From Francisellaceae bacterium UBA6186 (GTDB lineage: Bacteria; Pseudomonadota; Gammaproteobacteria; UBA6186; Azoamicaceae): DNA of 57,514 nt. The position numbers and the translations under genes were made by a program. The stretch lies in the NCBI GenBank assembly GCA_002422785.1, contig DITK01000048.1:1-57514 (forward strand), given 5' to 3'. Below are positions 27,601 to 35,757 of this stretch, piece by piece. The notes beneath the pieces were generated by a model, which searched no databases, was not told the DNA's origin, and was given only the letters and a program-made list of their open reading frames with translations. Position 1 is the first letter of the stretch. Each line of letters opens with the position of its first letter.

Positions 27601-27942
27601 CTACGGCTGACATTTCTTATGATAAATTGGCAGCACTTCTTTTAAGACTTCCGGCAACGCAGGTGGTTTCTTGCTGGACAAATCCTGTTCTATTTGAGCC
27701 ATCAACACTTTTCTTAAGTGTTCTTGATGCTTAGCTCTTTTACATCGTAATTTCTTTTTTAACAACAACCATTTTCGATATTGCAGAGATTGTTTTTTTC
27801 GTCTTAGCAACAGTGATTGATACTGGCTGTTATTTATCCCGACCATAATACTTAACATGTTTAATATGTTACGTAATTTCTTAACTGAAATATTTAATTG
27901 TATATCATGATTTTTTTTATTATATTGCTTATGCATAAACAT
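27601..27942 (-). CDS. Small, strongly basic hypothetical protein
   Basis: Up to 113 aa, with ~30% Lys/Arg/His and Leu-rich helices (LRRKKQSLQYRKWLLLKKKLRCKRAKHQEHLRKVL). No motif recognised. It lies upstream of the prepilin-like gene on the same strand, so the two could share a transcript. An accidental frame is possible; there is no clear ribosome binding site. A nucleic-acid-binding role would be guesswork. Confidence 0.45.
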   Translation of the reverse strand: MFMHKQYNKKNHDIQLNISVKKLRNILNMLSIMVGINNSQYQSLLLRRKKQSLQYRKWLLLKKKLRCKRAKHQEHLRKVLMAQIEQDLSSKKPPALPEVLKEVLPIYHKKCQP

Positions 27943-28019
27943 TAATCCTCACTTCACACCCAACTAAAATTAGGGTTAGTAGATTAGAACTTGTTTAAAA
28001 CAAAAAGGTTCAATTTTAT

Positions 28020-28655
28020 ATGAAAAAAAATGCGTCAATCACAGCCTTACAGTATGTGCAACCTTACCAAACGATAGGAATAGGCACTGGATCGACGGTC
28101 AATATTTTTATAGAACAATTAGCGGTTGCTAAATTAACCATACAAGCAGTATCCAGCTCGATACAAACCACCGAATTATTAACCAAATTTCATATCCCGG
28201 TGATACCGTTTGATCAAACCATAGATTTACCTGTGTATATAGATGGTGCAGATGCCTATAATAATTTAAAACAATTAATTAAAGGGCAAGGTGGGGCTTT
28301 GGCTAAAGAAAAAATATTAGCATATGCCAGCAAACTATTTGTTTGTATTGTTGATGACAGCAAAAAAGTTGCTGATTTTAACAAAACACCAATAACAATA
28401 GAAGTATTGCCAATGGCACGTAGTTATATCTCCAGATCTATAGTTACATTAGGGGGAAAACCTATTTATCGTAATGGGTATATAACTGAGAATGGCAATC
28501 ATATTATCGACGTTTACAATTTATCTCTACAGCACCCGATAGCTTTAGAAGAACAATTAAATAATATTCCAGGCGTAGTGGCTAATGGCATCTTTGCAGT
28601 AAGGCCCGCAGATTGTATTATAGTCGGCACTCAATTAGGAAGTGTAGTATTATAA
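28020..28655 (+). CDS. rpiA: Ribose-5-phosphate isomerase A
   Basis: 211 aa (E. coli 219). Interconverts ribose 5-phosphate and ribulose 5-phosphate in the pentose phosphate pathway. Motifs: GIGTGSTVNIFIEQL (phosphate-binding GTGST at 22-26), VSSSIQTTELL, the catalytic YIDGADAYN and KGQGGALAKEKI, and IVDDSKKV. The 3' end (GVVANGIFAVRPADCIIVGT) is also standard. Stands alone between accessory genes. Confidence 0.96.
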   Translation: MKKNASITALQYVQPYQTIGIGTGSTVNIFIEQLAVAKLTIQAVSSSIQTTELLTKFHIPVIPFDQTIDLPVYIDGADAYNNLKQLIKGQGGALAKEKILAYASKLFVCIVDDSKKVADFNKTPITIEVLPMARSYISRSIVTLGGKPIYRNGYITENGNHIIDVYNLSLQHPIALEEQLNNIPGVVANGIFAVRPADCIIVGTQLGSVVL

Positions 28656-28726
28656 AAAACCTAGCAGACCTCACAATAATCTATATTTAATATAATCAAT
28701 GTATTAATAATCTATTGGAGACCAAT

Positions 28727-31267
28727 ATGAGCGGTCCTACACCTTATAAAGCTATGAAAATTGGGTATAATTTAACTAAAGATCAACAACACGCTATCGT
28801 TGATTTTTGCTCTAATGAAAATAACAACGAATACCTATATTTTATACTAACAAGCTTCTTGCAGAAAACCCACCCAACCACAGAAGACCGCAACTTAGCA
28901 ACAGCAATAGATGCAACATCTGCGCTGCTACTACCGGCCAACATGGCAAACTTTCTGGAACAAATAAACAATCAGCCTAGAAATCGCCCTTGTTCAAATG
29001 AATTAATATGCAAAATACAACATTTATTTAATAGCGCACAATACCTGCAACAGCATTGTGCAGATTTACCGATACAGCACCCGTATCATACCAGTAACAG
29101 CACCAACCTTTTAGAAAAATCCACTCAATTGGTTAACTATTTGTCCGCAACAAACCTTCTGCACCAACAACGAGTAGCTCAAGAACAAGAAGCTCAAAAT
29201 TTTATTACCGAAACCATCATGGCAGCTGCGTCTGTCACCAACAAAAATGATGAAGAACAATTAATTGACATGCTGTATTTTGCCGTGCAAAACACTTTAA
29301 ATGCCCAAATTAGCCAAAATCAAGTAGCTATTATTAAAAATTTATTAGGATCAGAACAATTTAATTTTTTAATTAATAGATACGGGATAAAAGAAATTAA
29401 TTTCAATTATGATGATCTTAGAATGTTAATCATAGGTTCTCTACAACACTCAGCAACACCATGGCTAGAAAATGATTTCATAAAAAACTTGTTAGTCTGC
29501 TGTAATATACCCACAGAACATCTTGGATCTGAATTAAATATTAATGATGTAACTTCATCTAAAACAGCCCTGGAAAACAAAGTTCACGCTTGCAAAACCG
29601 CCGAGGAACGAGAAATATTGAAGCAGCAACTAACCGAACAACTCCACATCAACCCAGCAGTGTGGAAAAGAATAAAAAACACTGCGAGAGACAACCTTAT
29701 CAATAACGCACTAAAATTTTTACGCAACAGAATAATAGAAAAATGGCAATTTATTATCCCAGTAAGATTTAAATTTAATAGCTTATTTCAAAGTGATTTC
29801 GATACTATATCATCCATAACCAATATTCAAAACTGGCAAAACAAACCAACAGAACTACAGGAATTTGCGTCTAACGAATTTTTATTTCATCAACTATCTA
29901 GGGCCGACTTCAAAAACGATGCCATCGTGCCAATTGTAGAGCCAAACGGCACTAGGCAATTTTATAAAGTTAAAAATTTAATCAACCAAAATGGGATCAG
30001 TGGTTTGGCTTTAGTTCCGTGCAATCATCAAGCATCGTTAGAGATCAAAATTGTATTCAACGGATCTGGAAGTTTAGCTCAGCAAATTATAGATACAGAA
30101 AACCTTACGCAACACAAAGAATTCAAACGACACAAAAAAGAATTGTTACACAACTTAAACAGTGTGGTGGCCGATTTCAAGAAAATTTTAATTATGGACC
30201 AACAGAAAAAAATTGGTTTAAATATCGGCGGGCATGGTTCCTCCGGTTCTCTAGCACAACACTTGATCAATGAATTAATAACAGATAAAGCCGCTGCACT
30301 ATATACGAAAAAATTGCTGGGGCCAAAGCTTGATCTAAATATTCAAGAACAACATCATCAAGAAAATACTAATAAAAAAATCAACACTTTAACAACCTAT
30401 AAAGCTGCAATAAAAAAATACTTTCTTAAACAGTTAAAGAAAAAAAATCTTGATAATCTAACACATGATAACAATTATTTGGTTAGCATTAATCAATTTA
30501 AATTATCTATCGTTAATTCTGGCGGAGTGCCTGAAAAAATGAGGCACAACTTTATTCAATCTTTATATCTTTTACACAATGAAAAGGGGTCAGAGCCATT
30601 TTCTATCCAATGCAACAAAATTATGGTCAATGGCGATCCGGGGCAACAAACTGGTGGTACAGATTTGGCCGCATACGTACCACACAAATTAATGCCCACC
30701 AAACTTATCAAATTCAACCCAACCGACAACACATCTTATACTGCCCACTTTAAACAAATAGCTAAAAGTGCCGCCCTAATAATCATACAAGCAGTATTAG
30801 CATCGCATATGGTGCTGATTCCAGTATTGGTTGTATCTTTTTTTAAAGCTAATCCACTTAAAGAGGCAGAAAAAATCTATGATAATGTAAATGAGATCCT
30901 TGACAAAGCGAGACATGCACATGGAGATTTGCATTTTGATAAGCCATCCCCAAACATGGCTGCCTACCAAATAATGTCTAATGAACCAAATCATATATTT
31001 CATGAAAGGCTAAATATAGAATTATCCACCAAAATAAAAGTGTTTTCCTGCAAACCTTATAAATTTTTCAAAAAATCTTTATATGAGTCTTATCGCTGGG
31101 TACAGCCTAAGAAAACTTCCCTTAACCAAGATCCGGAACCTATAGAGCTAACCAGAACAGTTCAACTATTCCATGATCTACGCCAACCGTCTGCTCGGGA
31201 GGTGTTAACTGACAATCCTAAACATAGTAAAACAAATTCACCCACACCAGAACCACCAAAAGAATAA
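28727..31267 (+). CDS. Large protein with a class-3-lipase-like region; possible effector
   Basis: 846 aa. The first ~400 residues are polar and helical, unrecognised. Residues ~440-650 follow the order seen in lipase_3/alpha-beta-hydrolase proteins: a strand with IVFNGSGSLAQQIIDTE (where relatives have an RGT...D segment), a helix, the elbow region GLNIGGHGSSGSLAQHLIN (499-514; relatives GHSLGGxxA), then IVNSGGVPEKM and NGDPGQQTGG (635-644). The canonical GxSxG is not met exactly: GHGSSG has Ser505/506. A hydrophobic pair of helices at ~681-707 follows and the tail is Pro/Ser/Thr-rich (SPTPEPPKE). No signal peptide. ATG 28727 is used (GGAG 6 nt upstream), not TTG 28715. A lipid-active or host-directed role is inference. 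Confidence 0.7.
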   Translation: MSGPTPYKAMKIGYNLTKDQQHAIVDFCSNENNNEYLYFILTSFLQKTHPTTEDRNLATAIDATSALLLPANMANFLEQINNQPRNRPCSNELICKIQHLFNSAQYLQQHCADLPIQHPYHTSNSTNLLEKSTQLVNYLSATNLLHQQRVAQEQEAQNFITETIMAAASVTNKNDEEQLIDMLYFAVQNTLNAQISQNQVAIIKNLLGSEQFNFLINRYGIKEINFNYDDLRMLIIGSLQHSATPWLENDFIKNLLVCCNIPTEHLGSELNINDVTSSKTALENKVHACKTAEEREILKQQLTEQLHINPAVWKRIKNTARDNLINNALKFLRNRIIEKWQFIIPVRFKFNSLFQSDFDTISSITNIQNWQNKPTELQEFASNEFLFHQLSRADFKNDAIVPIVEPNGTRQFYKVKNLINQNGISGLALVPCNHQASLEIKIVFNGSGSLAQQIIDTENLTQHKEFKRHKKELLHNLNSVVADFKKILIMDQQKKIGLNIGGHGSSGSLAQHLINELITDKAAALYTKKLLGPKLDLNIQEQHHQENTNKKINTLTTYKAAIKKYFLKQLKKKNLDNLTHDNNYLVSINQFKLSIVNSGGVPEKMRHNFIQSLYLLHNEKGSEPFSIQCNKIMVNGDPGQQTGGTDLAAYVPHKLMPTKLIKFNPTDNTSYTAHFKQIAKSAALIIIQAVLASHMVLIPVLVVSFFKANPLKEAEKIYDNVNEILDKARHAHGDLHFDKPSPNMAAYQIMSNEPNHIFHERLNIELSTKIKVFSCKPYKFFKKSLYESYRWVQPKKTSLNQDPEPIELTRTVQLFHDLRQPSAREVLTDNPKHSKTNSPTPEPPKE

Positions 31268-31272
31268 CAACT

Positions 31273-31341
31273 GATTAATCAATGTTAATTATTGCTAGTA
31301 ATATCAGACACTTTGGATGCAAACCTTTCCAAATGTTCCTT
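31273..31341. repeat. 69-bp direct repeat, copy 1
   Basis: Matches 32958-33026 with four mismatches out of 69. It corresponds to the 3' end (last ~18 codons, stop and 12 bp beyond) of the ElyC-like gene at 32970-33725. Sequence similarity stops abruptly at 31342. Confidence 0.95.
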
Positions 31342-31437
31342 AATATTACTATAACCATCTTTGGTGCTTGCCATCTTTAGAAACTGAAAGATCCCCACCA
31401 CTTTGCTATTTATAACAACCTTATTTATAATATGTTT
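31285..31437 (-). pseudogene. Remnant 3' end of a second ElyC-like gene copy
   Basis: Leftward open frame of 50 codons without an evident start, ending KEHLERFASKVSDITSNN and a stop; the intact gene at 32970 ends KEHLEKFASKVSDITSNS. Two of the four differences are silent and one is Lys/Arg, so the copy once evolved as coding sequence. Codons before the shared part (GIFQFLKMASTKDGYSNI) do not match the intact gene, which suggests either a diverged paralogue or a junction with other DNA. The omp promoter at 31403-31431 lies inside this remnant. Confidence 0.6.
31403..31431 (+). promoter_or_regulatory. Sigma70-type promoter for the outer-membrane protein gene
   Basis: TTGCTA (31403-31408) and TATAAT (31426-31431) with a 17-bp spacer; the -10 box is perfect. 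The expected start is ~65 nt before the ATG at 31505. Consistent with strong expression of a surface protein. Confidence 0.65.
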
Positions 31438-31504
31438 TTATGGTGCTTTTTTATAATAGTTTTTTTATGAAATTTACTTATTATTTAAATGAGGTTAGAT
31501 TAAA

Positions 31505-32233
31505 ATGAAGCAAATATCAGCTGTAGAAAAGAAATTAAACGCCAGCGCATTTGCCTTGGTTGCAATATTATCTACGGCATCTTATTCGTCTGCTCAAGCA
31601 AGCGGATCCTCTTTTAATTACGTTGGTGTCGATGCTGTTTATGCTAGTATGAAGTTTAGAGAATATTATGGTGATAATATTTTTAATAAAAAAGAAATTC
31701 CTGGAGTAAATTTATTTGCTGGGCATATGTTCAATAAAAATTGGGGTTTTGAAGCTGGGTATGAAGTTGATAAGAAGATGAAGAGGGATAATGTTAGGGT
31801 GAACTCTGGACAAACTGTTGCTGGAGGTTTAGTAGACCCTCTTGTTGGTTTTGAAAATTATAATTCTCAGCTTAAACAACACCATACTTATTTGGGAGTT
31901 TTAGGTAAGCATAATTTATTTAGCAACAATATTTTTGCTTCATTAATGTTAGGAGTATCTTTATCGCACATATATGCTAAATTCAACATGTTCGATGACG
32001 GTACCCCTGCTACTGTAGACATAACACAAAGTTTCGCTAAAACCAAGCTAATCCCTATAATTAGAGCTACAGTAGATTATAAAATTACCGATAAATTAGG
32101 GTTAAGAGCATTCACTACCTGGAGAAAAACCTCTAAATTTAAAATTATTGCAGAACAAGCTAATTCTACATCGCAAATAAAACTAAAAAATACCATTAAT
32201 GTTGGAGCCGGCATCACTTACTACATTAATTAA
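31505..32233 (+). CDS. Outer-membrane beta-barrel (surface antigen-like) protein
   Basis: 242 aa. A signal peptide is clear: basic start, hydrophobic ALVAILSTASYSS and cleavage after AQA (Ala32). The mature part alternates polar and hydrophobic residues with aromatic girdles and GxxGxxYxxx strands (AGHMFNKNWGFEAGYEV, NTINVGAGITYYIN at the end), the pattern of an eight-stranded OmpA/Omp25-type barrel used as surface antigens in host-associated bacteria. It has its own promoter and a following intrinsic terminator, so it is probably monocistronic. It lies between the two copies of a 69-bp repeat. Confidence 0.85.
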   Translation: MKQISAVEKKLNASAFALVAILSTASYSSAQASGSSFNYVGVDAVYASMKFREYYGDNIFNKKEIPGVNLFAGHMFNKNWGFEAGYEVDKKMKRDNVRVNSGQTVAGGLVDPLVGFENYNSQLKQHHTYLGVLGKHNLFSNNIFASLMLGVSLSHIYAKFNMFDDGTPATVDITQSFAKTKLIPIIRATVDYKITDKLGLRAFTTWRKTSKFKIIAEQANSTSQIKLKNTINVGAGITYYIN

Positions 32234-32266
32234 TAACATCACAGCAACTTGTTGTTCCACGTCAAC

Positions 32267-32299
32267 AAGCCATTGCTCAATAGAAAAATGGCTTTTTTT
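32267..32299 (+). terminator. Intrinsic terminator after the outer-membrane protein gene
   Basis: AAGCCATT (32267-32274) pairs with AATGGCTT (32287-32294) over a 12-nt loop and runs into seven T (32293-32299). It is 33 nt after the stop codon and between two convergent genes. A competing upstream hairpin (CTTGTTG/CAACAAG, 32248-32269) overlaps its left arm. Confidence 0.8.
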
Positions 32300-32314
32300 A
32301 TGTAGCAATAATTA

Positions 32315-32920
32315 TTAACAGCCAAAACGCGAATGACGAACAATACGAGTAGCTTCCGCAGCAGCAGCAGGGTTCAGCTGATTCACAAGAGCATTACTAC
32401 CGGTGGCAGCTACGTGAGGAGCCAAAGCTAATTGCTGATCTGAAGGCAGTTGAGATATGCGAGCAGAAAATTGATGTAATATCTCTGGATGGTGCGTTCC
32501 ATTATCCAAAATAGCTATCAAGGCTGGTGCTGCATGTAACAAGGCATTCTCTCTTATTACTTGAGGTAGCAAAGGATTATCAGCTACAGCTTGAAAATCT
32601 ACTAGAGTAAATGCATGTGCGCGCCCATCGATTACACCTCTGGATACAGCACTCAAGTTTGGATTACAATAAGCTAATAAATCAGAAGCACGATTAGCAT
32701 TTCCATGAGCTACAGTTTGCGCTACTTCAGCAGCATTAGATGCTAATGTCGCTAATATTCCCATGCTGGCTGCGTTAGCAAGCGGCAAAGCTGTTGCATT
32801 AAGTAATGCAGCAGTACAATCATCGGCATCAAAAGTTTCATGCATAATAAGCTGATTAAATCTGCATCCGTCAACGACAGGATTTACTAAATCCACTCTT
32901 CTTCTTGCCTCTAATGCCAT
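32315..32920 (-). CDS. Ala-rich helical protein of unknown function
   Basis: 201 aa, about one fifth Ala, with regularly spaced helices of ~30 residues (for example DFQAVADNPLLPQVIRENALLHAAPALIAILDNG), possibly an alpha-solenoid-like fold. A good ribosome binding site (GGGGAGA, 7 nt before ATG 32920) supports expression. No family recognised and no signal peptide. Its DNA is visibly richer in G+C than the surrounding genes, and it lies inside the segment bounded by the 69-bp direct repeats, so acquisition from elsewhere is possible. Confidence 0.7.
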   Translation of the reverse strand: MALEARRRVDLVNPVVDGCRFNQLIMHETFDADDCTAALLNATALPLANAASMGILATLASNAAEVAQTVAHGNANRASDLLAYCNPNLSAVSRGVIDGRAHAFTLVDFQAVADNPLLPQVIRENALLHAAPALIAILDNGTHHPEILHQFSARISQLPSDQQLALAPHVAATGSNALVNQLNPAAAAEATRIVRHSRFGC

Positions 32921-32957
32921 AAAAATCTCCCCTATAAAAAATGATAATACTTCTTTT

Positions 32958-33026
32958 GATTAATCAATGTTAACTATTGCTAGTAATATCAGATACTTTA
33001 GATGCAAACTTTTCCAAATGTTCCTT
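32958..33026. repeat. 69-bp direct repeat, copy 2 (3' end of the ElyC-like gene)
   Basis: Same orientation as 31273-31341, four mismatches. The 12 bp before the stop plus the tail of the coding sequence are shared. The two copies bracket a 1.6-kb segment with the outer-membrane protein and Ala-rich protein genes. Confidence 0.95.
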
Positions 33027-33725
33027 GAAAAAAAATCCACTACTTACTAAACAAGCGGCACTAGGAGTAAAATTTCTTAATGTAGATGTAGGTTGACTTA
33101 TAGCTGTTAGAATAGGAGCCGGCACAACTTCTATTCCTTGCGATTTAAATAGTTGCATCGCACTAGACATATGCCAAGCATTAGTTATCAAAAAAATATT
33201 TTTTATAGAATTTTTATCCAACACTTGTTTGGACAACTTAGCACTTTCTTTCGTCGAACGGCTGTCGCTTTCTACCCAAATAGCTCCTGTTATACCAAAA
33301 TCTGTGGCCAAAGATTTTGCCATAGCTTCTGCTTCATTAATTTTATTATTATCCTCTGGTAAAATATGATTTCCACTAACTAAAATTGGTAAGTTAGTAA
33401 CTTTCGCTAATTGGGACGCATATTGATGAAATATTAAACCATAAACCGGATCAATAGAAGATAATACCACGATAGCTGTTGGCTCTTTGTGATTAATTAC
33501 TTCTTCAAATTTTGCTGATTGATAGTTACTTTCTAGCCTGGTTAACAATGCGTTGCTAACATATGGCGTGCTAAAAAGATATAATAAGATCGCACTAACG
33601 GTCAAAAAAAATGCCGCAATTACGTTAGATGACTTTAGCCAATAATAAATCCCGATTAAACATAACAGGAGATTTAACCCTGGGGGTTGCAGCAAGGCAG
33701 CAATAAATTTTAACCAAATTAACAC
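32970..33725 (-). CDS. ElyC/SanA/YdcF-family (DUF218) envelope protein
   Basis: 251 aa. Two N-terminal membrane helices (residues ~14-30 and ~36-54) then a periplasmic DUF218 domain with AIVVLSSIDP, the WVESDSRSTKESA motif and FLITNAWHMSSAMQLFKSQGI. In E. coli, ElyC affects undecaprenyl-phosphate use in peptidoglycan and enterobacterial common antigen synthesis; YdcF and SanA are related. The usual GGG of the first strand is replaced (VLSSIDPV), so the substrate site may differ. Its 3' end is duplicated at 31273-31341. Confidence 0.8.
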   Translation of the reverse strand: MLIWLKFIAALLQPPGLNLLLCLIGIYYWLKSSNVIAAFFLTVSAILLYLFSTPYVSNALLTRLESNYQSAKFEEVINHKEPTAIVVLSSIDPVYGLIFHQYASQLAKVTNLPILVSGNHILPEDNNKINEAEAMAKSLATDFGITGAIWVESDSRSTKESAKLSKQVLDKNSIKNIFLITNAWHMSSAMQLFKSQGIEVVPAPILTAISQPTSTLRNFTPSAACLVSSGFFFKEHLEKFASKVSDITSNS

Positions 33726-33799
33726 GTTTTTAGCTCCATATATATTGATACAATTTGAACAACTACAACCAACTATAGCACATAAGATGTAAAAATTTC

Positions 33800-34486
33800 T
33801 TAGCCAGGGTTTACCTTGATTAAATAATCTATAACCTTAAATAAATCTTCTACATTTTGTACCATGGTAAAATTAATCATATAACTGTTTTTTTGTACAT
33901 GCAAAATTATATTAGGCGTTAAGTGCACCTCATAAAAATTAGCAACTTCTATAGCTTTTTTAATTTTTCTCGCAACATCAAAAGAATTATATATTTTTAA
34001 TACTTGATCTTGTGCAATGTTTTTTTTAGCATAAAAATTTAAAACTTCTGATTCTAGCCACAATTTTTTATAATCTCGATTAACTCTAGCGAAAATTTCT
34101 TCATGATCTTCGGTGAACCCTAACTCTTTATTAACATAATACAATTTAGCTAAACCTTCCCATACATTATTATAAGCGACCGGCACCCAAAGAACTTCTA
34201 TATTGTTTTTGTTAGCTATACACCAATCTGTAAAATATTTGTTAATCTTCCAACAACCATGACAGCCGTAACTGAAAAACATCATAATTTGTGGTTTGTG
34301 TTTGGATTTGGCATTCAGGATCTCGTAAGGCACGTTGCCAATATTTTTTTTAGTTGCCCCAAATGTACGTAAAGTCTTAAAATGTTCTCCAGCAACAAAT
34401 TCAGAGGGATTAGCTATAGTAATCCCTGAAAAAACATCTATAATAAACACCAAACATATGATTAAGCGAATATATTTTTTTATCAT
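33800..34486 (-). CDS. DsbA-like periplasmic thiol:disulphide oxidoreductase
   Basis: 228 aa. Signal peptide or anchor at residues 5-25 (IRLIICLVFIIDVFSGITIA). Thioredoxin-fold active site FFSYGCHGCW with Cys75-His-Gly-Cys78; the usual DsbA motif is CPHC, so the dipeptide is changed. The cis-Pro loop HLTPNI near residue 190 is intact (Thr before Pro). Probably forms disulphides in exported proteins, such as the Cys-rich prepilin-like protein encoded in the window, though the link is only inferred. Divergent from engB. Confidence 0.85.
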   Translation of the reverse strand: MIKKYIRLIICLVFIIDVFSGITIANPSEFVAGEHFKTLRTFGATKKNIGNVPYEILNAKSKHKPQIMMFFSYGCHGCWKINKYFTDWCIANKNNIEVLWVPVAYNNVWEGLAKLYYVNKELGFTEDHEEIFARVNRDYKKLWLESEVLNFYAKKNIAQDQVLKIYNSFDVARKIKKAIEVANFYEVHLTPNIILHVQKNSYMINFTMVQNVEDLFKVIDYLIKVNPG

Positions 34487-34557
34487 GTGAACAGCCTAAA
34501 CCAAAATACTTACTACTACTATAGATTAAATAACATAAATTATTAAATAAGCATGGT

Positions 34558-35163
34558 ATGTCCGTCAAGAATAACCCACATTACTTTAAAGATACTCATT
34601 TTATTGATAGCGTTTTTGATTTAAAAAAATTACCCATAGATTGTTGCCAAGAAGTTGCTTTTGCTGGCAGATCGAATTGTGGCAAATCTAGCGTCATCAA
34701 CGTGACTACTCAAAAACATAATTTAGCGATTATCAGTAAAACCCCAGGCAGAACACAATCAATTAATTATTTTGAAATACAACCAAAAAAATATTTAGTA
34801 GATCTGCCTGGCTATGGGTATGCTAGAGTCTCTGGTAAAATAAAATTATTTTGGGAACAATTGTTAGAAAAGTATTTTATTACCAGAAAAAGTTTAGCCG
34901 GGGTCGTACTAATAATGGACATCCGTCACCCATTTAGAGATTTTGATCAACAAATGTTGTTATTTTGTTCGCACAACAATTTACCAACTCATATTGTTCT
35001 GAACAAGTCTGACAAACTATCTAAACAACAAATTCATAAAACCATGCAAGATATTAAGCCCGCTCTATCCGCTTGGCCTTTAGCCTCCGTGCAATCATTT
35101 TCGGCACTAAAGTTGGTTGGAGTTGCCGAGCTACAACATACTATTATTTCATGGTTAGAGTAA
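34558..35163 (+). CDS. engB: Ribosome biogenesis GTP-binding protein EngB (YihA/YsxC)
   Basis: 201 aa, full length. Single G domain: G1 GRSNCGKS at 37-44, G2 TPGRTQSINYF, G3 DLPGYGYA, G4 NKSDK, and the late SFSALK. Essential GTPase in 50S subunit assembly. ATG 34558; no clear ribosome binding site precedes it. Convergent with gmhB. Confidence 0.96.
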   Translation: MSVKNNPHYFKDTHFIDSVFDLKKLPIDCCQEVAFAGRSNCGKSSVINVTTQKHNLAIISKTPGRTQSINYFEIQPKKYLVDLPGYGYARVSGKIKLFWEQLLEKYFITRKSLAGVVLIMDIRHPFRDFDQQMLLFCSHNNLPTHIVLNKSDKLSKQQIHKTMQDIKPALSAWPLASVQSFSALKLVGVAELQHTIISWLE

Positions 35164-35202
35164 TAGTGACTGTGCTGTCCCCCCGCACCTGTCTTACAAT
35201 CA

Positions 35203-35757
35203 TTAATCAATGTTGATCCAATAATCCACAAAAGACTTTAAATCATCAAAAACTAATAAATCTGGTATTTGCTTCACTACTGGGGAAAGCAAGGTTTCCA
35301 TGCCTTTACCTGTTTTCACTAACACAGGTAAAGCTTGAGCTGCAACCGCCGCTAACACATCTATAGTCGCATCGCCGACAAATGGTATTTTATGTTCAGC
35401 AAAATCTAGATTATATTGTTGTGCAATATCCAGTAACATACCAGGCTTAGGCTTGCGACACGCACAATTTTCTATATTTTGATGGGGACAAAAAAAGATC
35501 TTGTCGATTTCAACATTAGATTGTCTTAATATTTGCTGCATTTTATAGTGAATAGCCGCAAGATCTTCTGTGGTCGCTATTTTTTTAGATATAATTGATT
35601 GATTAGTGGCAACAACTACCGAATAGCCTGCTGTTTTAAGTTTTATTATGGCCTCTATACTACCTGGGATCGGCTCCCATTGCTCTGGTGTTACGATGCG
35701 GTTATGTTTTATTTCAAGATTAATAACTCCATCTCTATCTAATATAACCAGTTTCAT
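35203..35757 (-). CDS. gmhB: D-glycero-beta-D-manno-heptose-1,7-bisphosphate 7-phosphatase
   Basis: 184 aa HAD-family phosphatase. Catalytic LDRDGVIN with Asp7 and Asp9, and the GmhB-specific zinc loop Cys90, His92, Cys98, Cys100 (CPHQNIENCACRKPKPG). Acts in ADP-heptose synthesis for the LPS inner core. It overlaps glyS by 4 nt; the glyQ-glyS-gmhB order is known from other gammaproteobacteria. Confidence 0.94.
   Translation of the reverse strand: MKLVILDRDGVINLEIKHNRIVTPEQWEPIPGSIEAIIKLKTAGYSVVVATNQSIISKKIATTEDLAAIHYKMQQILRQSNVEIDKIFFCPHQNIENCACRKPKPGMLLDIAQQYNLDFAEHKIPFVGDATIDVLAAVAAQALPVLVKTGKGMETLLSPVVKQIPDLLVFDDLKSFVDYWINID

Noticed and set aside
30019..30273. Small rightward frame inside the lipase-like protein gene
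   Set aside because: It lies wholly in another frame of a convincing long gene and shows no family motif.
32253..32262. Half of a parS-like sequence (TGTTCCACGT) after the outer-membrane protein gene
   Set aside because: The right half does not continue the palindrome (CAACAAG instead of GGAAC); the bases belong to a hairpin near the terminator.
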